50,491 nt of DNA, from positions 1-50,491 of the forward strand of contig JAUNHV010000010.1 in the NCBI GenBank assembly GCA_030523725.1. The letters are read 5' to 3'. Shown here piece by piece: positions 25,138 to 33,912 of the stretch (its first letter is position 1; every line of letters starts with the position of its first letter). The stretch is from Synergistaceae bacterium. GTDB lineage: Bacteria; Synergistota; Synergistia; Synergistales; Synergistaceae. Made by a program: the position numbers and the translations under genes. The notes below the pieces were generated by a model. It was not told where the DNA came from. It did not search any database and was given only the letters and a program-made list of their open reading frames with translations.

Positions 25138-25500
25138 ATGAATAATCGCAGTCGTAATGCAATGCGTGTACTTCGCCACCTTCGTCTTAGAAAGAAAATT
25201 TCAGGAACTGCTGAGTGCCCACGTCTCGCTGTCTTTGGTAGTTTGAAGCATATTTATGCTCAGATTATCGATGATACAAAGGGATGCACACTTGCTTCTG
25301 CCGGAACAGTTCAAGACAAGTTGGCAGATGTTAAGGGCACTGGTAATGCTCACGCTGCTCAGGCAATTGGTAAACTTATTGCTGAGCGTGCTGCAGCACT
25401 TGGTATCACGAAAGTTGTTTTTGATAGAGGCGGTCACATCTTTCAGGGACGTGTCAAGGCTCTTGCTGAAGCAGCTCGTGAAGCAGGTCTGAAGTTCTAA
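25138..25500 (+). CDS. rplR: 50S ribosomal protein L18
   Basis: Binds 5S rRNA with L5 in the central protuberance. 120 residues from ATG 25138, chosen because GGCGAGGTGA lies just upstream; the in-frame GTG at 25129 overlaps that ribosome site. [20 protein letters not shown] and the C-terminal [17 protein letters not shown] match the family. Confidence 0.96.
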   Translation: MNNRSRNAMRVLRHLRLRKKISGTAECPRLAVFGSLKHIYAQIIDDTKGCTLASAGTVQDKLADVKGTGNAHAAQAIGKLIAERAAALGITKVVFDRGGHIFQGRVKALAEAAREAGLKF

Positions 25501-25514
25501 GGGAGGCAATTACA

Positions 25515-26042
25515 GTGGCAAAAGAAACACGTGAAAATTCAAAAATATTTAGTGCAAGAGGTCTTGAGCTCTCAGAGAGAGTTGTTGCCATAAACCGTGT
25601 TAGCAAAGTCGTTAAAGGTGGTAAGAGATTCCGCTTTAGCGTTCTTGTTGCCGTTGGTGACAGTGTTGGTCAAGTTGGTCTTGGCATGGGCAAAGCAAAA
25701 GAAATTTCAATTGCCATGAAGAAGGCCATTGAACGCGCAAGAAAAAATCTTGTAGATTTGAAAAAGACGGGTAACACACTTCCACATCCAATTGTTGGAA
25801 AGTTTGGTGCTGCGGAAGTACTTATTCGTCCAGCAGTTCCTGGTACCGGTGTCTTGGCAGGTTCTTCTGTTAGACCTATCATGGAACTTGGTGGAGTCAA
25901 GGATGTTATCGCAAAAGTCATTGGTAGAACAGCTAACCCAATCAATATTGCCTATGCTACAATGGATGCTGTTAACAGACTCCGCACGCCAGAGGAGATT
26001 TATCGTCTCCGTGGCAAGAACAAGGAAACAAAGGAAGCGTAA
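25515..26042 (+). CDS. rpsE: 30S ribosomal protein S5
   Basis: mRNA-entry and fidelity protein with an N-terminal double-stranded-RNA-binding fold (LSERVVAINRVSKVVKGGKR) and a C-terminal S5 domain (PGTGVLAGSSVRPIMELGGV). 175 residues. It starts at GTG 25515 behind GGGAGGC. The loop where spectinomycin-resistance changes occur (VVKGGKRFRF) looks intact. Confidence 0.97.
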   Translation: MAKETRENSKIFSARGLELSERVVAINRVSKVVKGGKRFRFSVLVAVGDSVGQVGLGMGKAKEISIAMKKAIERARKNLVDLKKTGNTLPHPIVGKFGAAEVLIRPAVPGTGVLAGSSVRPIMELGGVKDVIAKVIGRTANPINIAYATMDAVNRLRTPEEIYRLRGKNKETKEA

Positions 26043-26056
26043 GGGGGTAAGAGATT

Positions 26057-26239
26057 ATGGCTAAACTTCGTATTACATGGAAGAAGAGCACGATCGGTAG
26101 ACCTCCCCAGCAGGAAAGAGTAATTAAGGCATTAGGTTTTCACAGACTTGGCGAGACCGTAGTCCGTGAAGATGTCCCTACAATTCGCGGAATGGTGAAC
26201 AAAATTTCTCACCTTCTCGAATGGGAAAATGTAGATTAG
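26057..26239 (+). CDS. rpmD: 50S ribosomal protein L30
   Basis: Small peripheral 50S protein found in most but not all bacteria. 60 residues. KLRITWKKSTIGRPPQQERV and ALGFHRLGETVVREDVPTIR fit the family. AGGGGGTAAGAG precedes ATG 26057. Placed between rpsE and rplO as usual. Confidence 0.96.
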   Translation: MAKLRITWKKSTIGRPPQQERVIKALGFHRLGETVVREDVPTIRGMVNKISHLLEWENVD

Positions 26240-26250
26240 GAGGTGAGCCT

Positions 26251-26697
26251 ATGAGACTAGAAGATTTACAACCAGTTCCAGGTTCAAGAACAACTCCAAA
26301 ACGCCTTGGTATGGGACTTGGCTCAGGTCACGGTAAGACCGCGGGCAAGGGACATAAAGGTTCTAAAGCTCGTAAGAGCCCAGACATCAGGGCGAACTTT
26401 GAAGGTGGACAAATGCCACTTGCACGCCGCATTCCAAAACGCGGTTTTTCAAATTTCTTCTTCAAGAAGAATTTTGAAGTGGTAAATTTGGCTGCTTTGG
26501 AGGAAAAATTCGATGCTGGCGCAGAGATTACACCGGAAAAGCTAGCAGGAGTTCGTCTTATTTCCTCACCAGTTTCACTTGTCAAAATTTTGGCAGATGG
26601 TGAGCTTACAAAAGCTTTCACCGTTCGTGCAAATGCATTTAGTGCTAAGGCAAGCGAGAAAATCGCAGCTGCAGGCGGAAAAGCAGAGGTTCTATAA
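26251..26697 (+). CDS. rplO: 50S ribosomal protein L15
   Basis: Late-assembly 50S protein with a long basic N-terminal tail. 148 residues from ATG 26251, fixed by AGGAGGTGA at 26238-26246; an in-frame ATG at 26221 would overlap rpmD and lacks a site. The glycine-rich GLGSGHGKTAGKGHKGSKAR tail and FEGGQMPLARRIPKRGF are diagnostic. Its stop overlaps the secY start (TAATG). Confidence 0.97.
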   Translation: MRLEDLQPVPGSRTTPKRLGMGLGSGHGKTAGKGHKGSKARKSPDIRANFEGGQMPLARRIPKRGFSNFFFKKNFEVVNLAALEEKFDAGAEITPEKLAGVRLISSPVSLVKILADGELTKAFTVRANAFSAKASEKIAAAGGKAEVL

Positions 26698-28007
26698 TGT
26701 TAGACTCCGTTAAGGGCACATTTGCAATGCCAGACTTAAAACGTAAGATACTGTTTACGTTAGCAGCACTCTTTATATATCGTTTAGGTTCTCATGTGCC
26801 AACTCCTGGAGTTAATACAGCAGCTTTGGCAGAACTCTTCAAACAAGGATCAGCTACTGGGACAGTACTTGGCTTTTTGGATTTGTTTGCAGGTGGAGCA
26901 CTCAGCAGATTTTCTGTTTTTGCTTTGGGTGTTACGCCTTACATTAACGCTAGCATCGTTATGCAGCTTTTGGCTGTTATCATTCCTACACTGGAAACGA
27001 TGCAAAAGGAAGGTCTTGAAGGTAGACAAAAAATTGCACAGTGGACTCGTTATGGTGGTATTGGTTTTGCATTCCTGCAAGCACTTGGCATGACGAGTTG
27101 GCTTCGCAGCCTCGGAATTTATTCCGGTTCAATTTGGGGATTGATTCTTGTTTCTGTAACTCTCACAGCTGGTGCTGTGGCGGTTATGTGGTTAGGCGAA
27201 ATAATGACGGATTTTGGCATTGGCAACGGTATTTCACTGTTGATTTTTGCTGGTATCGTTGTTCGTATTCCAGAAGCATTTATCAGAACAACTCAAATGT
27301 TGAAGCTCGGTGAAATTAATCCAATTGCCTTGATCATTGCAATTGCGTTAATGATTCTTGTTATTGCCGGTTGCGTCATGCTCCAGGAGGGGCAGCGTAG
27401 ACTTCCCGTGCAATATGCTAAGAGAATGATGGGTAACAAAATGTATGGCGGTCAGTCAAGCTTCATTCCATTGAAGGTTGATACAGCAAATGTTATTCCT
27501 ATAATTTTTGCTTCTTCAATATTGATTTTCCCATATACAATCGCTGGATTTTTCAAGGGACCAATTTCACAAGCAATTCAAAAATATTTAGCTCCAGATA
27601 AACCAATTTACTTAATCCTTTTCGTTCTTTTCATCATTTTCTTTAGCTTCTTCTATGTTGAAATAGTTTTCAAACCAGAGGAAATTGCTGATAATATGAA
27701 AAAGAACGGTGGATTTATTCTTGGGATTCGCCCAGGTAAACCGACACAAGACTATATACAGCGTGTTATGGACAGATTAACGCTTGGTGGCTCAATTGCA
27801 TTAGCAATTGTTGCAGTTATACCAAACATAATGTCTGGTGTTATGAATATCAATTCTTTCGCCTTTGGTGGCACAGCAGTAATAATTGTGGTTGGTGTCG
27901 CATTGGAGACAGTTCACCAGATTGAAGGTCAGCTTCTTATGCATCATTATGAAGGAATATTGAAGCATAACAAGGGTGGCAAGCAGGGTAGCTTGCTCAG
28001 ACTGTAG
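26697..28007 (+). CDS. secY: Protein translocase subunit SecY
   Basis: Channel of the Sec translocon in the inner membrane, required for export of the autotransporter and other exported proteins. 436 residues with ten predicted transmembrane helices. RKILFTLAALFIYRLGSHVP near the start, the YINASIVMQLLAVIIPTLE segment (TM2), and the cytosolic loop RRLPVQYAKRMMG are conserved. The ATG overlaps the rplO stop by one base. adk follows after eight bases. Confidence 0.98.
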   Translation: MLDSVKGTFAMPDLKRKILFTLAALFIYRLGSHVPTPGVNTAALAELFKQGSATGTVLGFLDLFAGGALSRFSVFALGVTPYINASIVMQLLAVIIPTLETMQKEGLEGRQKIAQWTRYGGIGFAFLQALGMTSWLRSLGIYSGSIWGLILVSVTLTAGAVAVMWLGEIMTDFGIGNGISLLIFAGIVVRIPEAFIRTTQMLKLGEINPIALIIAIALMILVIAGCVMLQEGQRRLPVQYAKRMMGNKMYGGQSSFIPLKVDTANVIPIIFASSILIFPYTIAGFFKGPISQAIQKYLAPDKPIYLILFVLFIIFFSFFYVEIVFKPEEIADNMKKNGGFILGIRPGKPTQDYIQRVMDRLTLGGSIALAIVAVIPNIMSGVMNINSFAFGGTAVIIVVGVALETVHQIEGQLLMHHYEGILKHNKGGKQGSLLRL

Positions 28008-28015
28008 AGGCTAAA

Positions 28016-28654
28016 ATGAGGTTGATATTATTAGGTGCGCCTGGCGCCGGTAAAGGCACTCAGGCAGATGTTGTAAAATCTAAGTACAACATAGCACACA
28101 TTTCTACTGGGGATATCCTCAGAGCAAATGTAAAACAAGGGACAGAACTGGGCAAACTTGCTCAAGGATACATGACAAGTGGTAAGCTTGTGCCAGACGA
28201 TGTTATCATCAATATGATGAAAGCACGTTTGGTTGAGCCAGACTGCAAAGAAGGTTTCATGCTTGATGGTTTTCCACGCACAATTACACAGGCAGAGGCA
28301 TTGGATAAGATGCTTGCTGAGCTTGGTATAGCACTTGACGCTGTTGTTTCTCTTGAAATTGATGACGAGGTTGTAGTCAGCCGTCTTACTTCACGTAGAG
28401 TTTGCAAACAGTGTGGTGAAATTTATAACACAATTGGCAAGCCAAGCCGTGTTGATGGAGTTTGTGACAAATGTGGTGGAGAAGTTATTCAACGTGCTGA
28501 TGACAATGAAGGCACCATTAGAAATCGTCTTTCAGTCTTCCACGAACAGACAGCTCCTCTCATTGAATACTACAAAAAAGCAGGGATCCTCGTTTCTGTT
28601 GATGCAACAGCTGGCAAGGATTCAGTATTAAAAATAATTGAGAGACAAGGCTAG
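28016..28654 (+). CDS. adk: Adenylate kinase, zinc-LID form
   Basis: Converts ATP plus AMP to two ADP. 212 residues. P-loop GAPGAGKGTQ at 7-16, the NMP-binding DGFPRT near 84-89, and a long LID with C130-x2-C133 and C150-x2-C153, the zinc-binding variant common in Gram-positive and Synergistota-like bacteria and absent in E. coli. Classical position after secY, followed three bases later by map. Confidence 0.97.
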   Translation: MRLILLGAPGAGKGTQADVVKSKYNIAHISTGDILRANVKQGTELGKLAQGYMTSGKLVPDDVIINMMKARLVEPDCKEGFMLDGFPRTITQAEALDKMLAELGIALDAVVSLEIDDEVVVSRLTSRRVCKQCGEIYNTIGKPSRVDGVCDKCGGEVIQRADDNEGTIRNRLSVFHEQTAPLIEYYKKAGILVSVDATAGKDSVLKIIERQG

Positions 28655-28657
28655 TCT

Positions 28658-29431
28658 ATGATAACTTTCAAAAGTGATAGCGACATTGTCTTAATGCGTC
28701 AAGCAGGAAGAATTGTTGCGGATGTTTTAAAACTTATGAGAGATATGGTTCGCCCTGGAATTGACACCTTGACGCTCGATAAAGCGGCTGAAAACCTTAT
28801 CATTAAGGCCAATGCTAAGCCTGCTTTCAAGGGCTACAAGGTTCCAGATACGCCACCTTTCCCGGGAACGATTTGTGCTTCTATTAACAATGAAATTATT
28901 CACGGGATTCCTTCGAAAGATAGATTTCTTGAAGAAGGAGATATTATAAGCATTGACACAGGAGCATCGTTTAAAGGATTCTTTGGCGATGCGGCGATCA
29001 CCTTACCGGTAGGACAAATAAGCGAGGATCGACAGAGACTGCTTGATCTAACGCTCTTGTCTCTTCATAAGGGACGTGATGCTATTCGCCCTGGGGCAAC
29101 CCTGGGAGACATTGGCAATGCTGTTGAAAGAACAGTAACACCTCATGGTTTGGGGGTTGTTAGGGATTATGCCGGTCACGGCATTGGTCGCCATTTACAT
29201 GAGGCGCCGCAAGTGTGCAACTTTGGACAAAAAGGTACTGGCATTACAGTAAAAAGTCGCATGACTTTTTGTGTGGAGCCAATGATTACCGCTGGTTCAG
29301 AGGAAATTGTGCTTGATGAGGAAGACAAATGGACAGTTTATACGGCTGACGGAAGTGATGCTGCACACTTTGAATATTCTCTTCTTGTTACAGATGAGGG
29401 TTCGGAGATATTGACACCATGGGAAGACTAG
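28658..29431 (+). CDS. map: Methionine aminopeptidase, type I
   Basis: Removes the N-terminal methionine from nascent proteins. 257 residues, pita-bread fold. All five metal ligands are visible: D100 and D111 (IDTGASFKGFFGDAAIT), H174 (GHGIGRHLHEAP), E207 (FCVEPMIT) and E239 (HFEYSLLVT). No N-terminal zinc-finger extension. Its 3' end overlaps the next frame by 13 bases. Confidence 0.97.
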   Translation: MITFKSDSDIVLMRQAGRIVADVLKLMRDMVRPGIDTLTLDKAAENLIIKANAKPAFKGYKVPDTPPFPGTICASINNEIIHGIPSKDRFLEEGDIISIDTGASFKGFFGDAAITLPVGQISEDRQRLLDLTLLSLHKGRDAIRPGATLGDIGNAVERTVTPHGLGVVRDYAGHGIGRHLHEAPQVCNFGQKGTGITVKSRMTFCVEPMITAGSEEIVLDEEDKWTVYTADGSDAAHFEYSLLVTDEGSEILTPWED

Positions 29432-29709
29432 GTGCAGTGTCTTACAAACCGGGGGATGTTGTCCTCGTAAAGCAGGGAAAGTATAATCATCTTCCATTTG
29501 CGGTTGTCGGGTGTGAACAGGACAGAGTCCTGATTGCTGATGGGGCTAATTACAGTGCAATAAAGCCCAAAAAAAAGAATGTTATTCACTTGCAGCGCAC
29601 ACATTTTTATCTTGAAGATGTTGCTCAATATGTGGCAGAAGGAAAACTTCTGGATAACGGATGGCTTATCCAAAGGCTACGTGGTGCATCTTCCACGAAG
29701 GAGGCATAG
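29419..29709 (+). CDS. KOW-domain RNA-binding protein (L14e/YlxR-neighbourhood type)
   Basis: Small 96-residue protein with an N-terminal KOW motif (YKPGDVVLVKQGKYNHLPF, then CEQDRVLIADG) and a basic KPKKKN stretch. Similar KOW proteins, related to archaeal/eukaryotic L14e, occur between map and infA in clostridia and related phyla, where their function is unproven. The start is uncertain: ATG 29419 overlaps map by 13 bases; GTG 29437 (GAVSYKPG) would give 90 residues. A ribosome or rRNA role is inferred from the domain and location only. Confidence 0.8.
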   Translation: MGRLGAVSYKPGDVVLVKQGKYNHLPFAVVGCEQDRVLIADGANYSAIKPKKKNVIHLQRTHFYLEDVAQYVAEGKLLDNGWLIQRLRGASSTKEA

Positions 29710-29712
29710 ATC

Positions 29713-29934
29713 GTGGCTGAAAATAGCAACACATTAGAGGTCAAGGGGACAGTTTTAGAACCGCTACCAAACGCAATGTTTAGGGTGCAACTTGAAACTG
29801 GTCACAAAATTTTGGCACATGCTTCTGGCAAAATGAGGATGAATTTTATACGCATCCTACCGGGAGACAAGGTTTCCGTTGAAATTACACCTTATGACCT
29901 TACAAGAGGTAGAATAACATACAGATTCAAGTAG
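29713..29934 (+). CDS. infA: Translation initiation factor IF-1
   Basis: OB-fold factor that occupies the A site during initiation. 73 residues, one more than most. [20 protein letters not shown] and the C-terminal [15 protein letters not shown] match the family. It starts at GTG 29713, with GGAGG at 29699-29703 inside the 3' end of the KOW gene, so the two are probably translationally coupled. Confidence 0.97.
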   Translation: MAENSNTLEVKGTVLEPLPNAMFRVQLETGHKILAHASGKMRMNFIRILPGDKVSVEITPYDLTRGRITYRFK

Positions 29935-29974
29935 ACAAAAATAAGAGTTAAAATTACCTTGGAGGTATCAGTCT

Positions 29975-30100
29975 ATGAAAGTAAGACCGTCGGTCAAACC
30001 AATATGTGAACACTGCAGAATTATCAAACGCCATGGCGTTGTTCGAGTAATCTGCAGCAAAAACCCACGCCATAAGCAGCGTCAGGGTGCAAGGAGGTAA
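29975..30100 (+). CDS. rpmJ: 50S ribosomal protein L36, zinc type
   Basis: A 41-residue protein, [14 protein letters not shown]..., with the zinc ligands C11, C14, C27 and H33 of the standard (C+) form. The typical protein ends at ...KHKQRQG with 37-38 residues; here a short Gly-Ala-Arg-Arg end follows, and its last codons form the AAGGAGG ribosome site of rpsM. GGAGG at 29961-29965 precedes ATG 29975. It is short enough to be missed by automatic calling. Confidence 0.95.
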   Translation: MKVRPSVKPICEHCRIIKRHGVVRVICSKNPRHKQRQGARR

Positions 30101-30105
30101 CGTGA

Positions 30106-30483
30106 ATGGCTCGTTTAGCCGGTGTTGACCTTCCACGCGAGAAACGTATCGAGATTGCGTTAACGTACATCTACGGTATCGGTCCAGCGATTGCGAAGGA
30201 TATCATAAAACTAACAGGGATAAATCCAGATACGAGAGTTAAGGATTTATCAGAGGAAGATGAGCAGAAGCTCAGGAACGAAATTGAAAACAACCGCGTA
30301 GTTGAAGGTGACCTTCGTCGCGAGGTTGCGATGAACATCAAACGTCTAATGGACATTGGATGCTATCGTGGTCTTAGACATCGTCTTGGACTCCCAGTCA
30401 GAGGACAGCATACAAAAACAAATGCACGTACTCGTAAGGGACCAAAACGCACGGTTGCAGGTAAGAAGAAAGCCACTAAGTAG
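30106..30483 (+). CDS. rpsM: 30S ribosomal protein S13
   Basis: Head protein that contacts P-site tRNA and the 50S bridge B1. 125 residues. [20 protein letters not shown] at the start; [20 protein letters not shown] and [14 protein letters not shown] at the end. AAGGAGG (30091-30097), inside rpmJ, sets ATG 30106. First gene of the alpha block. Confidence 0.98.
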   Translation: MARLAGVDLPREKRIEIALTYIYGIGPAIAKDIIKLTGINPDTRVKDLSEEDEQKLRNEIENNRVVEGDLRREVAMNIKRLMDIGCYRGLRHRLGLPVRGQHTKTNARTRKGPKRTVAGKKKATK

Positions 30484-30503
30484 GCTACGGGGAGGGATTT
30501 TAA

Positions 30504-30896
30504 TTGGCAAAACGTGTAGTGCGTAGTCGTAAACGCAGAGAAAAAAAGAATGTAAGTTACGGAGTTGCACATATTTATTCAACATTTAACAACACCATAG
30601 TTACTTTGACAGACAAGCAGGGAAACGCGTTGTCTTGGGCTTCCGGTGGAAACGTTGGTTTCAAGGGAGCACGTAAGTCAACTCCATATGCAGCTCAGAT
30701 GTCTGCTCAGCAGGCAGCTAAGGTTGCACAGGATAATGGAATGGTAAATGTAGACGTCATTGTCAAAGGGCCAGGCCCAGGTCGTGAGTCTGCTATCAGA
30801 GCCCTTCAAGTTGCTGGACTTAATGTTAATGTCATTCGTGATGAAACGCCAGTTCCACACAACGGTTGCCGTCCACCAAAACGTCGCCGCGTGTAA
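30504..30896 (+). CDS. rpsK: 30S ribosomal protein S11
   Basis: Platform protein lining the mRNA exit. 130 residues. [17 protein letters not shown] near residue 22, [14 protein letters not shown] near 53 and the C-terminal [18 protein letters not shown] are diagnostic. The start is TTG 30504, behind GGGGAGGGA, a weak start codon for a ribosomal gene (rpsL also uses TTG). Confidence 0.97.
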   Translation: MAKRVVRSRKRREKKNVSYGVAHIYSTFNNTIVTLTDKQGNALSWASGGNVGFKGARKSTPYAAQMSAQQAAKVAQDNGMVNVDVIVKGPGPGRESAIRALQVAGLNVNVIRDETPVPHNGCRPPKRRRV

Positions 30897-30916
30897 TTAT
30901 AGGAGGATTAGATGAT

Positions 30917-31540
30917 ATGAGCAGATATACAGGACCAGTATGTCGTCTTTGCCGTGCAGAAGGTGCAAAGCTCTTCTTAAAGGGAGATCGTTGCTACACT
31001 GAAAAATGTTCTTTGAATAGACGCAATTCAAAGCCAGGTCAGCACGGTGCAAAAAGAGGAAAAATAACAGAATATGGATTGCGTCTCCGTGAGAAGCAAA
31101 AACTTCGTCGTTTTTATGGTTTGCATGAAGTGCAGTTTAGCACCCTTTTTGTGCAGGCTACAAAAATGGCTGGACAGACAGGTCACAATTTCTTACAGTT
31201 GTTGGAAAGAAGATTGGACAATGTTGTTTATCGTCTCGGTTTTGGTAAGAGCCGTGCAGAGGCACGTCAGCTTGTTTGTCATGGTCACTTTACCGTCAAT
31301 GGTAGAAAGCTCGATATTCCAAGTGCAAGATTAAAGGTTGGGGATGTCGTAGCCGTTGCAGAAGGTAGCCGTGATATAGACATTATAAAAGAAAATATTG
31401 AAGCCAAAAAGGCAGTTCCCGCCTGGCTTGAATTCAACGCAAATGCAATGAGCGGGACAGTTGCGTCAAATCCTTTAAGAGAGCAGATTGATGCCCCTGT
31501 TGACGAGCAGCTCGTCGTTGAATTTTACGCACGTAACTAA
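30917..31540 (+). CDS. rpsD: 30S ribosomal protein S4, zinc-binding form
   Basis: Nucleates 30S assembly at the 5' domain of 16S rRNA. 207 residues from ATG 30917 (AGGAGGATTAG upstream); the frame's earlier TTG at 30866 lies inside rpsK. Zinc cysteines C9, C12, C26 and C31 are present. The S4 RNA-binding domain is near residues 97-160 ([21 protein letters not shown]). In E. coli S4 represses the alpha operon; no test of that here. Confidence 0.97.
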   Translation: MSRYTGPVCRLCRAEGAKLFLKGDRCYTEKCSLNRRNSKPGQHGAKRGKITEYGLRLREKQKLRRFYGLHEVQFSTLFVQATKMAGQTGHNFLQLLERRLDNVVYRLGFGKSRAEARQLVCHGHFTVNGRKLDIPSARLKVGDVVAVAEGSRDIDIIKENIEAKKAVPAWLEFNANAMSGTVASNPLREQIDAPVDEQLVVEFYARN

Positions 31541-31636
31541 TTTAGTGGGTGAGAGAATAGCTTAACACCACATTACACTTCGCAGTGTGGTATTTGAGCA
31601 TCAGAGTCATTCGCATAGAAAAGGAGGGAACAAAAA
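31541..31636 (+). other. Gap rpsD-rpoA with small hairpin
   Basis: 96 bases, the widest gap inside the spc-alpha part. ACCACA (31566-31571) can pair with TGTGGT (31585-31590), or alternatively ACACT with AGTGT around a TCGC loop. No T-run follows, so it is not a terminator; RNA processing or attenuation is possible but unproven. AAGGAGGG before rpoA is strong. Confidence 0.4.
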
Positions 31637-32707
31637 ATGCAACATGAACGTCAATATGAGATTGCAATATTGGATTCTAGTAAGACATATGGCAAGGTTA
31701 ATATAGGACCTCTCGAAAAAGGCTATGGTGTCACGTTAGGAAATTCACTTCGTCGTGTTTTGCTTTCATCCATTACAGGAGCAGCAATTGTTGCTGTCAG
31801 AATAGATGGTGTGGTTCATGAATTTAGTACAATTCCTGGTGTAAAGGAAGACGTAATTGAAATTCTAGTGAACTTGAAACATATTCCAGTTGCTTGTGAA
31901 GCAGATGAGGTGCAGGTACTTCATCTTTCTGCAACAGCCACAGATGGTGCAAAGGAAGTTACAGTTGCGGATATAGAGCCAAACTCCGAAGTAGAATTTC
32001 AATTGGATGAAGATGGAGAAACCCCTTATATCTGCACGTTGGAAGAAGGATGTTCTGTTAATATGGATATATATGTTGCGGTTGGCGTAGGATATGATTC
32101 AATTGACAGACCACGTGCTTCATATTTACCAGTAGATGCACTTCAAACAGATGCACTTTACTCACCAGTCAAGCGTGTGAAATATGAAGTGAACCCTCAG
32201 CGTTATGGCAAGAAGACTGATTATGACAATCTTACTATGGAAATTTGGACAAATGGTGTTGTTACACCAACAGATGCCATAGCAGAGGCAAGCAGCATTT
32301 TGAGAAACTATTATATAGATATCATCAATGCTGTTGCTGCTGGAAACGAGGAGAAGTTTGCAGAGGATGCTGAAATAAATACAGCGGAACCGCTTCCAAC
32401 AAAGGGAAACTTTCAGATAACACAGCAGTTTCCAATGGGTGAGAATTCTGTTTACATGAAGACAGTTGAAGAGCTTGATCTTTCTGTTCGTAGCTTAAAT
32501 TGCTTGAAGAAAGCAGGTATAAACTTTATTCATGAATTAGTGGCACGTTCACCAGAACAACTCTTGAGGTATCGTAACTTAGGGAGAAAGTCCCTTGTGG
32601 AAATTCAAGAGAAAATTGCAAGATATGATTTACATTTGGCTGGGGACAGTGGCGTAACTGGCATATCCTACGACACTTACCTGGACGAAGCAAAGGAGGA
32701 GGATTAA
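31637..32707 (+). CDS. rpoA: RNA polymerase alpha subunit
   Basis: Assembles RNA polymerase and, through its C-terminal domain, contacts UP elements and activators. 356 residues, longer than the common 314-330. N-terminal domain with GPLEKGYGVTLGNSLRRVLL near residue 24 and HEFSTIPGVKEDV near 62; CTD with ELDLSVRSLNCLKKAGI near 281 and YRNLGRKSLVEI near 312. The extra length is a tail of about 25 residues (GVTGISYDTYLDEAKEED) beyond the CTD plus a linker. AAGGAGGG sets ATG 31637. Confidence 0.98.
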   Translation: MQHERQYEIAILDSSKTYGKVNIGPLEKGYGVTLGNSLRRVLLSSITGAAIVAVRIDGVVHEFSTIPGVKEDVIEILVNLKHIPVACEADEVQVLHLSATATDGAKEVTVADIEPNSEVEFQLDEDGETPYICTLEEGCSVNMDIYVAVGVGYDSIDRPRASYLPVDALQTDALYSPVKRVKYEVNPQRYGKKTDYDNLTMEIWTNGVVTPTDAIAEASSILRNYYIDIINAVAAGNEEKFAEDAEINTAEPLPTKGNFQITQQFPMGENSVYMKTVEELDLSVRSLNCLKKAGINFIHELVARSPEQLLRYRNLGRKSLVEIQEKIARYDLHLAGDSGVTGISYDTYLDEAKEED

Positions 32708-32710
32708 CCG

Positions 32711-33064
32711 ATGAGACACCATGTGACAATGAGGCGCCTCGGGCGTTGCAGCTCACACAGGCGTGCAATGCTTGGTAATATGGCAGCCAGTCTCTTCATA
32801 GATGGTAGCATCGAGACAACTGTTACAAGAGCTAAAGAACTTCGCAGAGTTGCAGAAAAGCTTATCACAAAGGCAAAGGGTGCTAGCCTCACAGATAGAA
32901 GGCTCGTTATCGCACGTATGCCCCACAAAGCAGCTGTAATAAAGTTATTTGATGAGATTGGTCCAAAATACAAGGAGCGTAATGGCGGTTATACCCGCAT
33001 AGTGAAAATAGGAAATCGTGTTGGAGATGCATCTCCAATGGCGATCATCAGCCTTGTAGACTAA
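32711..33064 (+). CDS. rplQ: 50S ribosomal protein L17
   Basis: Exit-face 50S protein, the usual last gene of the alpha operon. 117 residues. MRHHVTMRRLGRCSSHRRAM at the start is diagnostic; the typical KLGRPSSHR is varied to RLGRCSSHR. GGAGGAGGATTAACC at the end of rpoA serves as its ribosome site. A 15-bp inverted repeat follows. Confidence 0.97.
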   Translation: MRHHVTMRRLGRCSSHRRAMLGNMAASLFIDGSIETTVTRAKELRRVAEKLITKAKGASLTDRRLVIARMPHKAAVIKLFDEIGPKYKERNGGYTRIVKIGNRVGDASPMAIISLVD

Positions 33065-33070
33065 CAAATT

Positions 33071-33117
33071 AAAGCCAGCAGAATAGGTGCATTATGTGCA
33101 TTTATTCTGCTGGCTTT
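33071..33117 (+). terminator. Inverted repeat after rplQ, likely end of ribosomal cluster
   Basis: AAAGCCAGCAGAATA (33071-33085) pairs exactly with TATTCTGCTGGCTTT (33103-33117), a 15-bp stem with a loop that has its own short TGCA pairs. Only a short T-run ends the stem, so termination may be partial, with some read-through into the ECF ATPase genes. Confidence 0.7.
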
Positions 33118-33164
33118 GTATATGATAGAATTTTTTAGTTTTGGGACAAGGGGAGAGATAATAT

Positions 33165-33899
33165 ATGGAGTTAATGCCAAAAATTTCTGTGCAGAATGTT
33201 TCATTTAATTATTCTGAAGATATAAAAATATTGAATGAAATTTCATTGAACATTTTTGCTGGTGATAGGGTGTGCTTGCTTGGAACGAATGCTAGTGGGA
33301 AATCTACTCTATTAAAAATTATGGCAGGCTTATTGTCTCCAACAAACGGGCAGGTTTTATTTGAGGGCTATCCTGTCAATAAGGTGCGAAAAGGTGAAAT
33401 TTGCTACGTGTTTCAAGATGCAGAATATCAAATTGTGGCGAGTACTGTTGAAGCAGATGTTGCCTTTGGTGCTGAAAATCTTGCCCTGCCTCAAGAAGAA
33501 ATTGAAAAAAGAGTAACGGATTCACTAAGTGTAGTGAACCTTTTACACAAGAGATATGCAGATGTTGAATGTCTTAGCGGTGGACAAAAAGCTTGTCTTG
33601 TACTTGCAGATGCATTGGTTATGCAGCCGAGTGTGCTTTTGCTTGATAATGTGACAGAGCACCTTGACAAATATGGGCAGGAAATGGTGGAACAACTGTT
33701 GCAAAAATTTAATGCTAAAGGAGTAACCATTGTTTCTGCGGAACATTCACTTGGTAAAATTAGAAATTGCGATAGAGTTTTTATCTTAAAAAATGGCAGC
33801 ATTGTAGCAGAAAAAATGCCAGATGAAATTTTTGAAATGACTGATCTTGAACTAGCCAAGCTTGGTTTTCTACAGATAGAAAATTTCTTTACACAATAA
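33165..33899 (+). CDS. ecfA1: ECF transporter ATPase with degenerate Walker B
   Basis: Cytosolic ATPase of an energy-coupling-factor module (vitamin or metal uptake). 244 residues. Walker A GTNASGKS at 40-47, Q-loop FQDAEYQ, signature LSGGQ at 137-141, H-loop H194. The Walker B reads LLLDNV: catalytic Glu is replaced by Asn162 after Asp161. The family usually has DEPT here, so its own ATP site may hydrolyse poorly. It begins 100 bases after rplQ, the usual position of ecfA1, and its partner follows after 13 bases. Assignment as A1 rests on order. Confidence 0.85.
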   Translation: MELMPKISVQNVSFNYSEDIKILNEISLNIFAGDRVCLLGTNASGKSTLLKIMAGLLSPTNGQVLFEGYPVNKVRKGEICYVFQDAEYQIVASTVEADVAFGAENLALPQEEIEKRVTDSLSVVNLLHKRYADVECLSGGQKACLVLADALVMQPSVLLLDNVTEHLDKYGQEMVEQLLQKFNAKGVTIVSAEHSLGKIRNCDRVFILKNGSIVAEKMPDEIFEMTDLELAKLGFLQIENFFTQ

Positions 33900-33912
33900 T
33901 TGGTGAAGTGAA

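Noticed and set aside
31566-31590. Terminator between rpsD and rpoA
   Set aside because: Short competing stems and no T-run; rpoA has no separate strong promoter downstream.
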